This document shows positions 1 through 8,484 of a DNA stretch of 64,000 bases, piece by piece. Numbering within the stretch: position 1 is the stretch's first letter; every line of letters begins with the position of its first letter. A program made the translations under genes and the position numbers. The notes beneath the pieces are model-generated. The model did no database searches. It saw only the letters and a program-made list of their open reading frames with translations, and was not told where the DNA came from. Source of the DNA: Formosa haliotis (GTDB lineage Bacteria > Bacteroidota > Bacteroidia > Flavobacteriales > Flavobacteriaceae); the NCBI RefSeq assembly GCF_001685485.1, contig NZ_BDEL01000001.1:2291501-2355500 (forward strand), in the 5' to 3' direction.

Positions 1-203
1 AGTTTTTGATTCCGCTATAAATAACAATGCTTCTTTTTTAGATACTGTAGAAAAATGTTCGGTTTGTAGTTCTGGTGCAATTTCGGAATCTTTATCGCAA
101 CCCACGAATACCATTAATAGGCTTAAAAAATAAAAAAGTTGTTTAAATGAATTGTTTTTGGTTTTTGGTTTTTGGTTTTTGGTTTTTGGTTTTTGGTTTT
201 CAT
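1..203 (-). CDS. Lipoprotein N-terminus, cut by left edge; ATG out of frame at present repeat number
   Basis: Reading leftwards from about position 153, an open frame encodes a hydrophobic signal segment ending in a lipobox-like FVGC, then a mature start DKDSEIAPELQTEH, and stays open to the window edge. No start codon exists in that frame between the upstream stop and the hydrophobic core, except an ATG just before the cysteine that is too late. The natural ATG at 203-201 is followed by heptamer repeats and, with six copies, runs into a stop after 26 codons. Seven or four copies would join ATG and lipoprotein in frame, giving a lysine-rich signal n-region made of KTKNQKP repeats. The mature part is too short to name; function unknown. 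Phase variation is an inference. Confidence 0.5.
154..200. repeat. Heptanucleotide tandem repeat, six full copies of GTTTTTG plus a partial
   Basis: Six perfect copies of GTTTTTG fill 154-195, followed by GTTTT at 196-200 directly against the minus-strand ATG (203-201). Because 7 is not a multiple of 3, gain or loss of a copy by slipped-strand pairing would change the reading frame of the lipoprotein gene. Confidence 0.9.
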
Positions 204-449
204 AAGTATATATTAAATAATTAATAGCAAATTTGGGATAATAGGATTAAAATGGTTTGTCTACCTCATAAATTTCACAATTAGATTTTTACTAATTTTT
301 ATCAACTCCACTAGATATATCTCAAAATACACCTTTTTTAACTAATGTTTCGTTTTATTTTTAACATAATTACAACAAATAAAACGTATAACAAATGACA
401 ATTGTCATGTATTTCAGAAAATTATAAAAATTCATTTTGAACCCGATAG

Positions 450-544
450 CGCGGACTTATAGTCCGTGCCATAAACATATTATTAAATCGGTAACCCCCG
501 CTACCGCACGAAATCGCAGATTCAGCGTAGCTAATCCTTTCGTG
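450..544. repeat. REP-like structured intergenic element
   Basis: CGGACT-tat-AGTCCG (452-466) forms a tight hairpin, and CACGAAA (507-513) pairs with TTTCGTG (538-544) around a 24-base loop. The pairing of a short GC-rich hairpin with a second stem in otherwise AT-rich DNA resembles the dispersed REP elements linked to IS200-like (RAYT) transposases in Bacteroidota. No transposase is present in the window. Confidence 0.45.
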
Positions 545-683
545 TGATTCCTTCTAATTAAATCCCAAAATATTGAAAACAATTTAATTGTCAATTAAAC
601 TTTTTCCCCTAAATCATCTATAGCAATTCAATAATTCATCAAACTTAAAACCAAAAATCCAATAATCCCCAACCAAACAAACA

Positions 684-722
684 GAGTCCACCAATTCCAG
701 TAAAGCCAGAATGGGTGGACTC
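684..722. repeat. 14-bp imperfect inverted repeat
   Basis: Left arm GAGTCCACCAATTC (684-697) and right arm GAATGGGTGGACTC (709-722) pair over 14 positions with one mismatch, around an 11-base loop. There is no T-run, so it is not a typical terminator. It may be a remnant mobile-element end or an RNA hairpin. Confidence 0.6.
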
Positions 723-912
723 CGTTATAAACTATGAAAAAGTTTTTACTTATACCATTTCTCATTTAAAATAACCGTAATAAAACGCCCTTTTTTCCTT
801 TCTATTTCAGAATAAAAAGAAACCGTAACTAAGGCTATGCTTTATTTTTATTCCTTATATAAAGAAAAAAATCATCATTTTCTTTTACGATAATTTCAAA
901 CAAAAACTGGTA

Positions 913-1872
913 TTAAATATCATTTAACAGCTTAGAGATTTCGTCCAGTTTTGGGGTTAAAATCACTTCAATCCTACGGTTTTTGGCACGGCCTTCGGCT
1001 GTCGTATTAGTAGCTATTGGCGCGTATTCACCACGACCAGCAGCGGTTAAATTTTCAGGATTTATACCGTGATTTTCGCGTAAAATAGACACAATGGCTG
1101 TGGCACGTTTGGTAGACAAGTCCCAGTTTCCAGATAATTGTCCGCTGCCCGAATACGGCACATCGTCGGTATGACCTTCTATTAACACGGCAATATCTGG
1201 ATTTTCGGATAAGACAGCGCCTAACTGCTCTACGGCGCGTCTCCCTTCGGCTCCTACAGCCCAGCTTCCCGAACTAAACAGCAACTTGTTTTCCATAGAA
1301 ATATACACCTTGCCATCGCGTTGCTCTACGGTTAGTCCTTTTCCTTCAAAATCGGTTAAGGCTGCCGAAATAGCTTCCTTTAAAGCGTGCATGTGGGCAT
1401 CCTTTTCGGCGATAACACGTTCCAATTCGGCCACACGTTGCGAACGGGCTTCCAGTTCTTTTTTAAGTTCGGCTAAGCGGGTGTTTTCTGCTGCCAAAGC
1501 TTGTTCTTTGGCTTCCAATTGGGCTAACAATTCGCGGTTTTGCTGTACGTTTCTAGCAATCGCATCGGAACTGTTTTTTTCTAATGCATCGTAAGAATTC
1601 TGTAAATTGTCGTGATTGGCTTTTAAAGCCTTATAATCGTTTTCCAGTTTGTTGCGTTGTGCTAAGGTTTCGTCGTATTGTTTTTGAAGCGCGTCCAAAT
1701 CGGTTTCCAACTGCTTTTTAGCAGCTGTCAGCTCTAAATTTTCATCGCTTAACGTTTGATGTTCTTTTTTAAGCGCTTCGTGTCGCGCTTCCAAATCTTT
1801 ATAAATTTTTGGCGACACACAGGCCGTAAGCATGCTAAAAGCTAAAACCGGTAGTATTAATTTGTTTGTCAT
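913..1872 (-). CDS. OmpA-family lipoprotein with long coiled coil
   Basis: 319 residues. A lipoprotein signal ends at LTAC, making Cys18 the lipidated residue. Residues about 23-165 are a heptad-rich, highly charged coiled coil, and residues about 195-310 form an OmpA C-terminal (peptidoglycan-binding) domain with the hallmark EGHTDD and KNRRIEV motifs. The family tethers the outer membrane to peptidoglycan; the coiled coil probably spans periplasmic distance. It lies 17 bp downstream of the exodeoxyribonuclease III gene on the same strand, so the two may be cotranscribed. The exact role, whether structural or MotB-like, cannot be decided from sequence. Confidence 0.88.
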   Translation of the reverse strand: MTNKLILPVLAFSMLTACVSPKIYKDLEARHEALKKEHQTLSDENLELTAAKKQLETDLDALQKQYDETLAQRNKLENDYKALKANHDNLQNSYDALEKNSSDAIARNVQQNRELLAQLEAKEQALAAENTRLAELKKELEARSQRVAELERVIAEKDAHMHALKEAISAALTDFEGKGLTVEQRDGKVYISMENKLLFSSGSWAVGAEGRRAVEQLGAVLSENPDIAVLIEGHTDDVPYSGSGQLSGNWDLSTKRATAIVSILRENHGINPENLTAAGRGEYAPIATNTTAEGRAKNRRIEVILTPKLDEISKLLNDI

Positions 1873-1889
1873 TGTAAAGGTATTAGGGG

Positions 1890-2648
1890 TTATTCAATCT
1901 CTACTAAAATAGGACAATGGTCACTATGCTTAGCTTCTGGTAAAATAACGGCTCGTTTTAATCGATCTTTTAATGGCTCTGTAGCCATACAATAATCTAT
2001 GCGCCACCCTTTATTGTTTGCGCGGGCATTGGCACGGTAACTCCACCAAGAATATTCTTGCTTTTCAGGATGTAAGTATCTAAAAGAATCTATAAATCCG
2101 CTATCTATAAATATTCCTAACCACTCGCGCTCTTCAGGTAAAAATCCAGATACACCTTTCATTTTCGGATTATGAATATCGATTTCTTCATGACAAATAT
2201 TGTAATCGCCGCACACAATTAAATTAGGATGTTGCTCTCGAAGTTCGTTTAAATATTCATGAATCATATTCATATATTCAAATTTATGAGCTAAGCGATC
2301 GTCATTGGTCCCCGAAGGCAAATACATACTCATTACCGAAACATCGTCAAAATCGGCACGAATATTTCTACCTTCAAAATCCATCGATTCTATTCCTGTG
2401 CCAAATTCAACGTGATTAGGTTGTACTTTACTTAAAATTGCAACACCACTATATCCCTTTTTTTGAGCACTAAACCAATAGCTATACTTATAACCTGCTT
2501 CGGTAAACACATCTAAATCTAACTGATCTTCGTTAGCTTTAATTTCCTGCAAACAAATAACATCTGGACTTGCACTTTTTAACCACTCTATGAAACCTTT
2601 TTTTATTGCGGCGCGAATACCGTTTACGTTGTAAGAAATTATCTTCAT
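1890..2648 (-). CDS. xth: Exodeoxyribonuclease III (AP endonuclease)
   Basis: 252 residues, the normal size for the ExoIII/APE1 family, which cleaves DNA at abasic sites and digests 3' ends in base-excision repair. Key residues are visible: metal-binding Glu35 in LQEIK, GDYN at 147-150 (Asp148, Asn150), Asp218 in RIDYC, and SDHCP with His244. Several of the flanking sequences (for instance GWRIDY) are typical of the ExoIII rather than the exoA/APE1-like subgroup. The ATG start fits the family N-terminus MKIISYNVNGIR. The OmpA-like gene follows closely on the same strand. Confidence 0.95.
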   Translation of the reverse strand: MKIISYNVNGIRAAIKKGFIEWLKSASPDVICLQEIKANEDQLDLDVFTEAGYKYSYWFSAQKKGYSGVAILSKVQPNHVEFGTGIESMDFEGRNIRADFDDVSVMSMYLPSGTNDDRLAHKFEYMNMIHEYLNELREQHPNLIVCGDYNICHEEIDIHNPKMKGVSGFLPEEREWLGIFIDSGFIDSFRYLHPEKQEYSWWSYRANARANNKGWRIDYCMATEPLKDRLKRAVILPEAKHSDHCPILVEIE

Positions 2649-2835
2649 TTTATTTTTTTATTGCTCTGTTATATCAATATTTACTGCCAATATGCGTTAA
2701 TTTAACACAACATGCTTATTTGTTTTAGAATTTCAGCTAAAATAAATAATGCGTTACTTTTACACTATTAATTTAAAGACCTTTTAACACAATTAAAACT
2801 AACCCATTTTTAGACTGCACGCGTTTTTATACCAC

Positions 2836-5800
2836 ATGAAATTTGTAATAACCTTAATCTGTATTTGTTTTAGCCTTTGTGTGTTTTCGCAAGAGCCCAA
2901 TACCAATTACAAAACAATAAAGGTTGCTGTTAAAGATACCATTGTTATTGATAGCGTGAGTATAAACCCAAGTTGGTTTACCTTAAAAACAACAACAAAC
3001 CAAGTAATAGACAGCAGTTTATATACGATTGATTTCCCGAAGGCCTTACTAACATTTAAACACCCCATTGCATCAGACTCGGTTGAAATCTCTTATTTAA
3101 AATTTCCAGATTTTTTAACCAAAACCTATAAACTGCTGGACGACAGTATTATTCTTTCTGATATTAATAATCAGCAGAAATTATACAAACTCTCGCAACC
3201 CTCGAGTACAAAAAAATATGTGCCTTTTGATGGGCTTTCAACTTCGGGAAGTATATCGCGAGGTGTAACCGTAGGAAATAATCAAAACTCGGTTTTAAAC
3301 AGCGAATTAGATTTACAAATTACAGGAAAATTAAACGACAAAATATCCATTCGCGCTTCTATTCAAGATGCAAACATACCACTACAAGAAAGTGGCTATT
3401 CGCAACGTTTAGATGAATTTGACCAAGTATTTATTGAAATTTTTAGCGATACTTGGAATGTTCGTACGGGCGATGTCGATTTATTAAACACCAAAACATA
3501 TTTTGCCAACTTTAGCAAACGTGTTCAAGGACTATCTATAAACGGGACTTTTAATCACGACAATTCTAAAACCGAAGTCTTTGCTGCTGGTGCTCTTGTT
3601 CGTGGGCAGTTTACCAGAAGTCAGTTTACTGCTCAAGAAGGCAACCAAGGGCCCTATAAATTAAAAGGTCCTAACGACGAACTTTTCGTGCTTATTGTTT
3701 CTGGTAGCGAAACCGTTTCTGTAAACGGTATTCCGTTAGAGCGTGGCGAAAACAACGATTATATTATCGACTATAATGCTGGTGAAATTATTTTTAATTC
3801 TACGTTTCCGGTAACATCCGAAATGCGAATTACGGTCGATTTTCAATATAGCGAGCGAAATTACTCCCGATTAATTGGGTATGGTGGCGGACGCCATGGC
3901 AGTGAAAAATTTAGTATTGGAGCCTCGGTATATAGCGAAAGTGATTCTAAAAACAACCCGTTGCAGCAGAATTTATCGTCAGATCAGGTTGAAATTTTAT
4001 CTGATGCGGGTGACGACACTAGTAAAATGATTGCTCCTTCGGCAACACCTGAACCCTATAACGAAAATCGAATTTTATATAAAGAGGAAGTTATAAATGA
4101 CGAAACGATATATGTGTTTTCTAACGATCCTGATGATGAATTATACAGTGTAAAATTTAGTTTAATTGGCGATAATCTGGGAAATTACGTTTTAAGCAAT
4201 ATAAACGCCATTAATAATATTTACGAATATGTGCCTCCTATAAACGGCATACCTCAAGGTAATTATGCTCCAGTTTCTCGATTGGTGGCTCCAACAAAAC
4301 TTCAGATTGCGGTTGTAAACGGCCGTTATAACCCCACTAAAAAAACCGATATTTATTTTGAAGGCGCCGGAAGTAAAAATGATTTAAATTTATTTTCTGA
4401 TTTAGATGATGATGATAATGATGGTTTTGCCGGAAAACTAAAAATAACCCAAAATATAATTGAACAAGATAGTTTGTGGAAGTTAGATGCTTTTGCCGAT
4501 TTCGATTATGTGGAACAGAATTTTAAAACTATAGAACGGCTTTATAACACAGAATTTAATAGAGATTGGAATATTGAAAACCCGATTGGGAACCAAAAAC
4601 TTTTAGTATCTGGATTTCAGCTTCAATTACCCGAAAAAGTGTTTTTTAATTATCAGTTCGAACACCTAAGTTATCAAAATAATTTTAACGGAAATCGGCA
4701 TGTTGCTCGTGGACATCTACATTTAAACAATTTTCATTTTTTTACGAATTCCAGCTATTTAGACTCCAAATCGAACACTAACACCTCATCATTTTTACGA
4801 TCTTCTAACACCGCAACGTATAGTTTAGGCAAAAGTTGGATTGGTACAAAATTGGCGATAGAAGACAATCAGCAAAAAGCGGTAATCACCGAAACCTACC
4901 TTCCGGCCAGTCAGAAATTTAAAAGTTACGAAGTATTTACAGGAATTGGCGATAGCACAAAAATATTTGCAGAAATAGGTTTTAAACACCGTGTAAACGA
5001 CAGTTTAAGAAATAATAATTTGCAACATGTAAACACATCGAAAACCTATTATTTAGACTCTAGAATTATTCAGAATAGCAATACAAATTTATCGCTTTAT
5101 GTAAATTACAGAACGCTAGAAAATGTAAATGAAGACAACGAGCAGTCTTTAAATTCTCGATTAATTTATAACCAAAGTTTCTTTAAACATTTGGTGCAAT
5201 GGAACACTATTTTTGAAACCAATTCGGGAACGCTACCGCAACAAGAATTTACCTATGTAGAAGTAGAACCTGGTCAAGGGGCTTACACTTGGATTGATTA
5301 TAATGGCAATGGTATTCAGGAATTAGAAGAATTTGAATTGGCTCAATTTCAGGATGAAGGGAAGTACATTCGCGTGTTATTACCCAACCAAATTTACATA
5401 AAAACGCATCAAAATAGATTTAGCCAAACCCTAACATTGAATCCGCAACAATGGAATAATTCCGAATCTACATTTAAATCGATATTATCTCATTTTTACA
5501 ATCAGACGGCTTATTTAATCGATAGAAAAACAAAACCCGACGGTAGTAACTTTCAAATAAATCCTTTTGAAAACGACGAAGAGAATCAGCTTGGCTTACA
5601 ATTAAACATAAGAAACGTCCTCTTTTTTAATCGTGGGAAACAGCATTACACCACCTCGTATACCTATTTAAAAAACAGAGCACGAAATATATTAACCATT
5701 GGTTTTATAGAGAATAATTTAAAAAGTCATCAGTTAAATTTCAATCATAAATTTGCCGAAAGTTGGCTGGTTACACTGTTAGGAAGTTTAAGTACTACAG

Positions 5801-6240
5801 AGAGCATTAGTGAAAATTATGTGAGTAAAAATTTCAATATCGATGAAACGCAGTTTAACCCTAAGGTTACCTATTTACTAAATGAGAATGTGCGCTTCGA
5901 TGTATTTTATCAGTTTACAAATAAGGAAAATACTATTGGAAGTTTTGAAACTTTAGAACAACAAAAATACGGGACATCTTTTGCTGTTTCTAACGTGCAA
6001 AAATCGGCAATTAGTGGCGAATTTAATTATTTCTCTAATGCTTATTCTGGAAACGCGAATACACCTGTAGCTTACCAAATGCTAGAAGGGTTGCAACCTG
6101 GAAAAAACTTTACTTGGACCCTATTGATTCAGAAAAAAATAACGAAGTTTTTAGATTTAAATCTATCTTATTTTGGACGAAAAACAGAAACCAGTAAAAG
6201 TATTCATACAGGAAATGTACAATTAAAGGCTTATTTTTAA
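2836..6240 (+). CDS. Large outer-membrane protein of unknown function
   Basis: 1134 residues with a signal peptide (cleavage near VFSQ). The N-terminal third has a run typical of a family found widely in Bacteroidota (SRGVTVGNNQNSVLNSELD, then IRASIQDANIPLQE). The C-terminal two thirds are alternating polar and aromatic strands ending in phenylalanine (QLKAYF), as in outer-membrane beta-barrels. I know of no assigned biochemical role. It stands alone between divergent xth and the convergent PL7 gene, so context does not help. There is no T9SS tail. The ATG start directly precedes a good signal sequence. Confidence 0.75.
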   Translation: MKFVITLICICFSLCVFSQEPNTNYKTIKVAVKDTIVIDSVSINPSWFTLKTTTNQVIDSSLYTIDFPKALLTFKHPIASDSVEISYLKFPDFLTKTYKLLDDSIILSDINNQQKLYKLSQPSSTKKYVPFDGLSTSGSISRGVTVGNNQNSVLNSELDLQITGKLNDKISIRASIQDANIPLQESGYSQRLDEFDQVFIEIFSDTWNVRTGDVDLLNTKTYFANFSKRVQGLSINGTFNHDNSKTEVFAAGALVRGQFTRSQFTAQEGNQGPYKLKGPNDELFVLIVSGSETVSVNGIPLERGENNDYIIDYNAGEIIFNSTFPVTSEMRITVDFQYSERNYSRLIGYGGGRHGSEKFSIGASVYSESDSKNNPLQQNLSSDQVEILSDAGDDTSKMIAPSATPEPYNENRILYKEEVINDETIYVFSNDPDDELYSVKFSLIGDNLGNYVLSNINAINNIYEYVPPINGIPQGNYAPVSRLVAPTKLQIAVVNGRYNPTKKTDIYFEGAGSKNDLNLFSDLDDDDNDGFAGKLKITQNIIEQDSLWKLDAFADFDYVEQNFKTIERLYNTEFNRDWNIENPIGNQKLLVSGFQLQLPEKVFFNYQFEHLSYQNNFNGNRHVARGHLHLNNFHFFTNSSYLDSKSNTNTSSFLRSSNTATYSLGKSWIGTKLAIEDNQQKAVITETYLPASQKFKSYEVFTGIGDSTKIFAEIGFKHRVNDSLRNNNLQHVNTSKTYYLDSRIIQNSNTNLSLYVNYRTLENVNEDNEQSLNSRLIYNQSFFKHLVQWNTIFETNSGTLPQQEFTYVEVEPGQGAYTWIDYNGNGIQELEEFELAQFQDEGKYIRVLLPNQIYIKTHQNRFSQTLTLNPQQWNNSESTFKSILSHFYNQTAYLIDRKTKPDGSNFQINPFENDEENQLGLQLNIRNVLFFNRGKQHYTTSYTYLKNRARNILTIGFIENNLKSHQLNFNHKFAESWLVTLLGSLSTTESISENYVSKNFNIDETQFNPKVTYLLNENVRFDVFYQFTNKENTIGSFETLEQQKYGTSFAVSNVQKSAISGEFNYFSNAYSGNANTPVAYQMLEGLQPGKNFTWTLLIQKKITKFLDLNLSYFGRKTETSKSIHTGNVQLKAYF

Positions 6241-6541
6241 AACAACAGAGCCTAAACAATATTAAGTATTTAGACTCCATTAAGTTCAGTGGAAATGAGA
6301 ACTTCTCAAATTTAAAACTTATTTTCGGGGCCTAATTACGGGAAAACCGTAATTATAAAAGAATTATTAATTTAATAAAAAACAAGCTTTTATCTCCTCG
6401 AGTTTATCAATTCTTAGATTTTAACTACAAATAAGTTCCTACATAACGGATTTGCACGCTTACACTTAACATTTTTAGAATAGAAACTTTTAAAAATCGC
6501 CCTCTATTTTCAAAATATTATTCCGCCCAGCGGATATAAGT
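6241..6541. other. Convergent intergenic region with a stem-loop
   Basis: This lies between the convergent outer-membrane protein gene and PL7 gene. The only structure seen is TAATTACGG-gaaaa-CCGTAATTA at 6333-6355, a perfect 9-bp stem. No T-run follows on the plus strand, so it is at best a weak terminator. Confidence 0.6.
6333..6355. repeat. Perfect 9-bp inverted repeat, possible weak terminator
   Basis: TAATTACGG (6333-6341) and CCGTAATTA (6347-6355) flank a GAAAA loop. It is placed between two converging genes, about 90 bp after the plus-strand stop. Confidence 0.6.
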
Positions 6542-7510
6542 TTACAACTTGCTATGCGATTTTTCTAAGGCGTAGAACGTTGCTTGCACATAATCGTCGG
6601 CATCGCCTGTATTGTTTTGGTTATAAACACCTGCTTTAAAATACATGTATTGACCACCTACGTTATAACCGCTATTTTTCATGTCTACTGTTTTAACCAC
6701 ATCGGCTTTACCTTCTCTAGAAATGGTAACAGTAAGCGCATCGCCTTCTACATGAATGGTATAGCTAAATTTCTCATCTAACGCAATCCCATCGGCAGGG
6801 TTACTTGCGCTATTGCTGCGCGAACCTATCATTTCGTGCCATTGTTCACTACCATTACCATCGGTTGGTTCGTGGGCAAAATATATAGACCCTAAGGTAT
6901 TATTTTTTAATTTTCGGTAATAAATACGTACAGGTTCATCATCGTTGGCATGAATTTGTCCAACAATTACGCGTCCCACCTGGCTACTATTACCCGTTGT
7001 TGTTACATGGTTTACAGCCAAGGTAGCGCGCATTTCACCATCAAATCCATGGGCCGCTTTTATATCGGCTTCGGGAGCGGTTCCAAACACCCAATTATTT
7101 TTAGTAACACCTTGGGTAGGAATACTAGTGTTAGTACCTCGTAACATTTCACGCAGTTCGACACGTGTATACGATGTGTTTTCTGATGTTTTCACACCTT
7201 CTACTGGGCATTTAAACACCATACCAGAGTCTTCTGCACTATAAAAATAGGAGCTGTTTTCGTAATTTCTATTTAGCTCGGCTACTGTAATCGTCCTAGC
7301 TGTTCCGTTTCCTTTATCTACCGGTATGCTTAAATTCCAAGTAGACAAATCGAAATTTTCTGCTGGAGTCCCTACTGAGTCATCATCCTCTTCTGGATTT
7401 ATTGGCGTATCATCTTGTTCTGTGTCTACATGGTCATCCTCTGATTGACTACAACTAGTCGATATTGAAACAAAGAAAATAAATGCTAATAAATAGGTCA
7501 TAAATTTCAT
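6542..7510 (-). CDS. Alginate lyase, polysaccharide lyase family 7, lipoprotein
   Basis: 322 residues from the ATG at 7510. A TTG at 7558 is in frame, but the promoter -7 box TATCTTTG lies between it and this ATG, so the shorter start is right. The lipobox SISTSC is followed by an acidic stretch (SQSEDDHVD) like the lipoprotein export signal that places proteins on the Bacteroidota cell surface. The PL7 domain (about residues 55-320) shows the conserved RVELREM, QIH and YFKAGVYNQ motifs that form the active cleft and carry catalytic Arg, Gln, His and Tyr. PL7 enzymes cut alginate by beta-elimination. QIH rather than QVH has been linked to guluronate-containing substrates, but I treat specificity as open. 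Confidence 0.92.
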   Translation of the reverse strand: MKFMTYLLAFIFFVSISTSCSQSEDDHVDTEQDDTPINPEEDDDSVGTPAENFDLSTWNLSIPVDKGNGTARTITVAELNRNYENSSYFYSAEDSGMVFKCPVEGVKTSENTSYTRVELREMLRGTNTSIPTQGVTKNNWVFGTAPEADIKAAHGFDGEMRATLAVNHVTTTGNSSQVGRVIVGQIHANDDEPVRIYYRKLKNNTLGSIYFAHEPTDGNGSEQWHEMIGSRSNSASNPADGIALDEKFSYTIHVEGDALTVTISREGKADVVKTVDMKNSGYNVGGQYMYFKAGVYNQNNTGDADDYVQATFYALEKSHSKL

Positions 7511-7536
7511 AAAAAACGCTTTAAAATAAAATCTTA

Positions 7537-7544
7537 CAAAGATA
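7537..7544 (-). promoter_or_regulatory. -7 promoter box of PL7 alginate lyase gene
   Basis: TATCTTTG on the minus strand matches the Bacteroidota consensus TAnnTTTG and ends 26 bp before the ATG at 7510. No -33 TTG is found at ideal spacing; the palindrome at 7551-7562 occupies that area. Confidence 0.7.
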
Positions 7545-7550
7545 GGCAAA

Positions 7551-7562
7551 TTGGTCAACCAA
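7551..7562. promoter_or_regulatory. Palindromic operator TTGGTCAACCAA before PL7 gene
   Basis: TTGGT-CA-ACCAA, extendable to ATTGGT-CA-ACCAAT (7550-7563), sits 6 bp upstream of the -7 box. The same palindrome recurs at the PL6 alginate lyase promoter (48439-48476). The GT-n-AC architecture is typical of GntR-family operators. Shared control of both lyases is an inference. Confidence 0.65.
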
Positions 7563-7693
7563 TATATGTGCCAATATGTTATATTTTTACAAAAAAGATG
7601 ATTTAATCCTTTACGATATTGGTGTTTATTAATGCTAGTTCAACAATTAAAAAGGAAACTTAAAATTCTAAGCTGGAAACCCAACAGTACCGA

Positions 7694-8050
7694 TTAATAA
7701 TCTTGTATTAAAACTTCAGTTGGAATATGAAGCGTCTTATTTAATTTTCTAATCATATCTAAAGTCAGTTTTCGTTTTTTATTTAAAACCTCACTTACTC
7801 GACTCTTAAATCCCACAAGCTCTGCCAAATCTTTTTGTTTCATCCCCATTTGTTCCATTCTAAACTTAATAGCTTCAATTGGATCTGGCATCCCTATTGG
7901 AAAATGTTCGTTTTCAAATCGGTCTATTAAGATTGAAAGAATTTCAAGTTCATCTCCTTCTTTCGTATCCTTCTTAGCATCAAATATATCTTCTAGTCTT
8001 TCCAGAGCATTTTGATAGTCTTCTTCGTTTCTAATAGGTTTTATATTCAT
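7694..8050 (-). CDS. higA: HigA-type antitoxin, XRE-family regulator
   Basis: 118 residues. The C-terminal half (about residues 65-115) is a helix-turn-helix of the Cro/CI type (MKQKDLAELVGFKSRVSEVL). The N-terminal half begins like HigA antitoxins of the HigB/HigA type II systems, with IRNEEDYQNALERLEDIF. It starts 2 bp after the toxin gene stops, in the toxin-first order typical of higBA. It should neutralise the toxin and repress the operon by binding the inverted repeat at 8377-8401. Confidence 0.85.
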   Translation of the reverse strand: MNIKPIRNEEDYQNALERLEDIFDAKKDTKEGDELEILSILIDRFENEHFPIGMPDPIEAIKFRMEQMGMKQKDLAELVGFKSRVSEVLNKKRKLTLDMIRKLNKTLHIPTEVLIQDY

Positions 8051-8052
8051 AA

Positions 8053-8346
8053 TTAGATATTATTTGCATCAATTTTATCATATTCGGCGTGACTCCATAT
8101 AAATCTTACCCAACATATTTGGTATTCAAAATTAAACTTCACTATTAATCGATAATTATTACCCTTGATATTGTAAACTATACGGTTGTCTTTTAGAATA
8201 CTTGCACTAGGATATTCTTTTTTTAATTCATTAATCGTATGCCATTCTGATTTTTCTGTTTCTCTATACCAGGATTTTAGCTGCTCTTCGCAATCAGCAT
8301 GCTTTTCCCAAAAATCTCGTAAAGTTCGTTTTGCAATTACTCTCAC
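8053..8346 (-). CDS. higB: HigB-type mRNA interferase toxin
   Basis: 97 residues, the usual length for the HigB branch of the RelE superfamily, which cleaves mRNA on the ribosome. Family features include the start RVIAKRTLRDFWEKH, the central NRIVYNIKGNNYRLIVKF strand pair and the C-terminal IWSHAEYDKID. The start is GTG at 8346. The antitoxin gene follows immediately, and a perfect inverted repeat lies about 30 bp upstream. Nothing suggests inactivation. Confidence 0.87.
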   Translation of the reverse strand: MRVIAKRTLRDFWEKHADCEEQLKSWYRETEKSEWHTINELKKEYPSASILKDNRIVYNIKGNNYRLIVKFNFEYQICWVRFIWSHAEYDKIDANNI

Positions 8347-8376
8347 TTTATTAATATTTTATACAAATACAACAAT

Positions 8377-8401
8377 AAAAGTTACCGTTTTGGTAACTTT
8401 T
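8377..8401. promoter_or_regulatory. Inverted repeat, likely operator of higBA
   Basis: AAAAGTTACC (8377-8386) and GGTAACTTTT (8392-8401) form perfect 10-bp arms around GTTTT, 31 bp upstream of the higB start codon. Antitoxin-bound palindromes in this position autoregulate type II systems. Confidence 0.65.
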
Positions 8402-8417
8402 ATAAGTAAACTTACAA

Positions 8418-8447
8418 AAAAACCTCAAGCTTCAACTTGAGGTTTTT
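8418..8447 (-). terminator. Rho-independent terminator of glyS
   Basis: AAAAACCTCAAG (8418-8429) and CTTGAGGTTTTT (8436-8447) form a 12-bp stem with a 6-base loop, giving a T-run on the minus strand 38 bp after the glyS stop. It separates glyS from higBA. Confidence 0.85.
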
Positions 8448-8484
8448 AAAAAATATACCAATTGGTATTATATGTTATATTAAA

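Larger units (their letters stand above)
204..912. other. Gene-free stretch with two structured repeats
   Basis: No plausible gene is seen here. The stretch holds a REP-like pair of hairpins (about 450-544) and a long imperfect palindrome (684-722), both listed separately. The rest is AT-rich sequence between the left-edge lipoprotein gene and the 3' end of the OmpA-like gene. Confidence 0.6.

Noticed and set aside
1286..1594. Plus-strand open frame opposite the OmpA-like gene
   Set aside because: It is a shadow of the minus-strand coiled-coil coding sequence, with Ser/Cys/Ala-biased composition and no start signals.
7511..7558. Upstream TTG start for the PL7 lyase
   Set aside because: It would put the -7 box TATCTTTG inside the coding region and residues before the lipoprotein signal.
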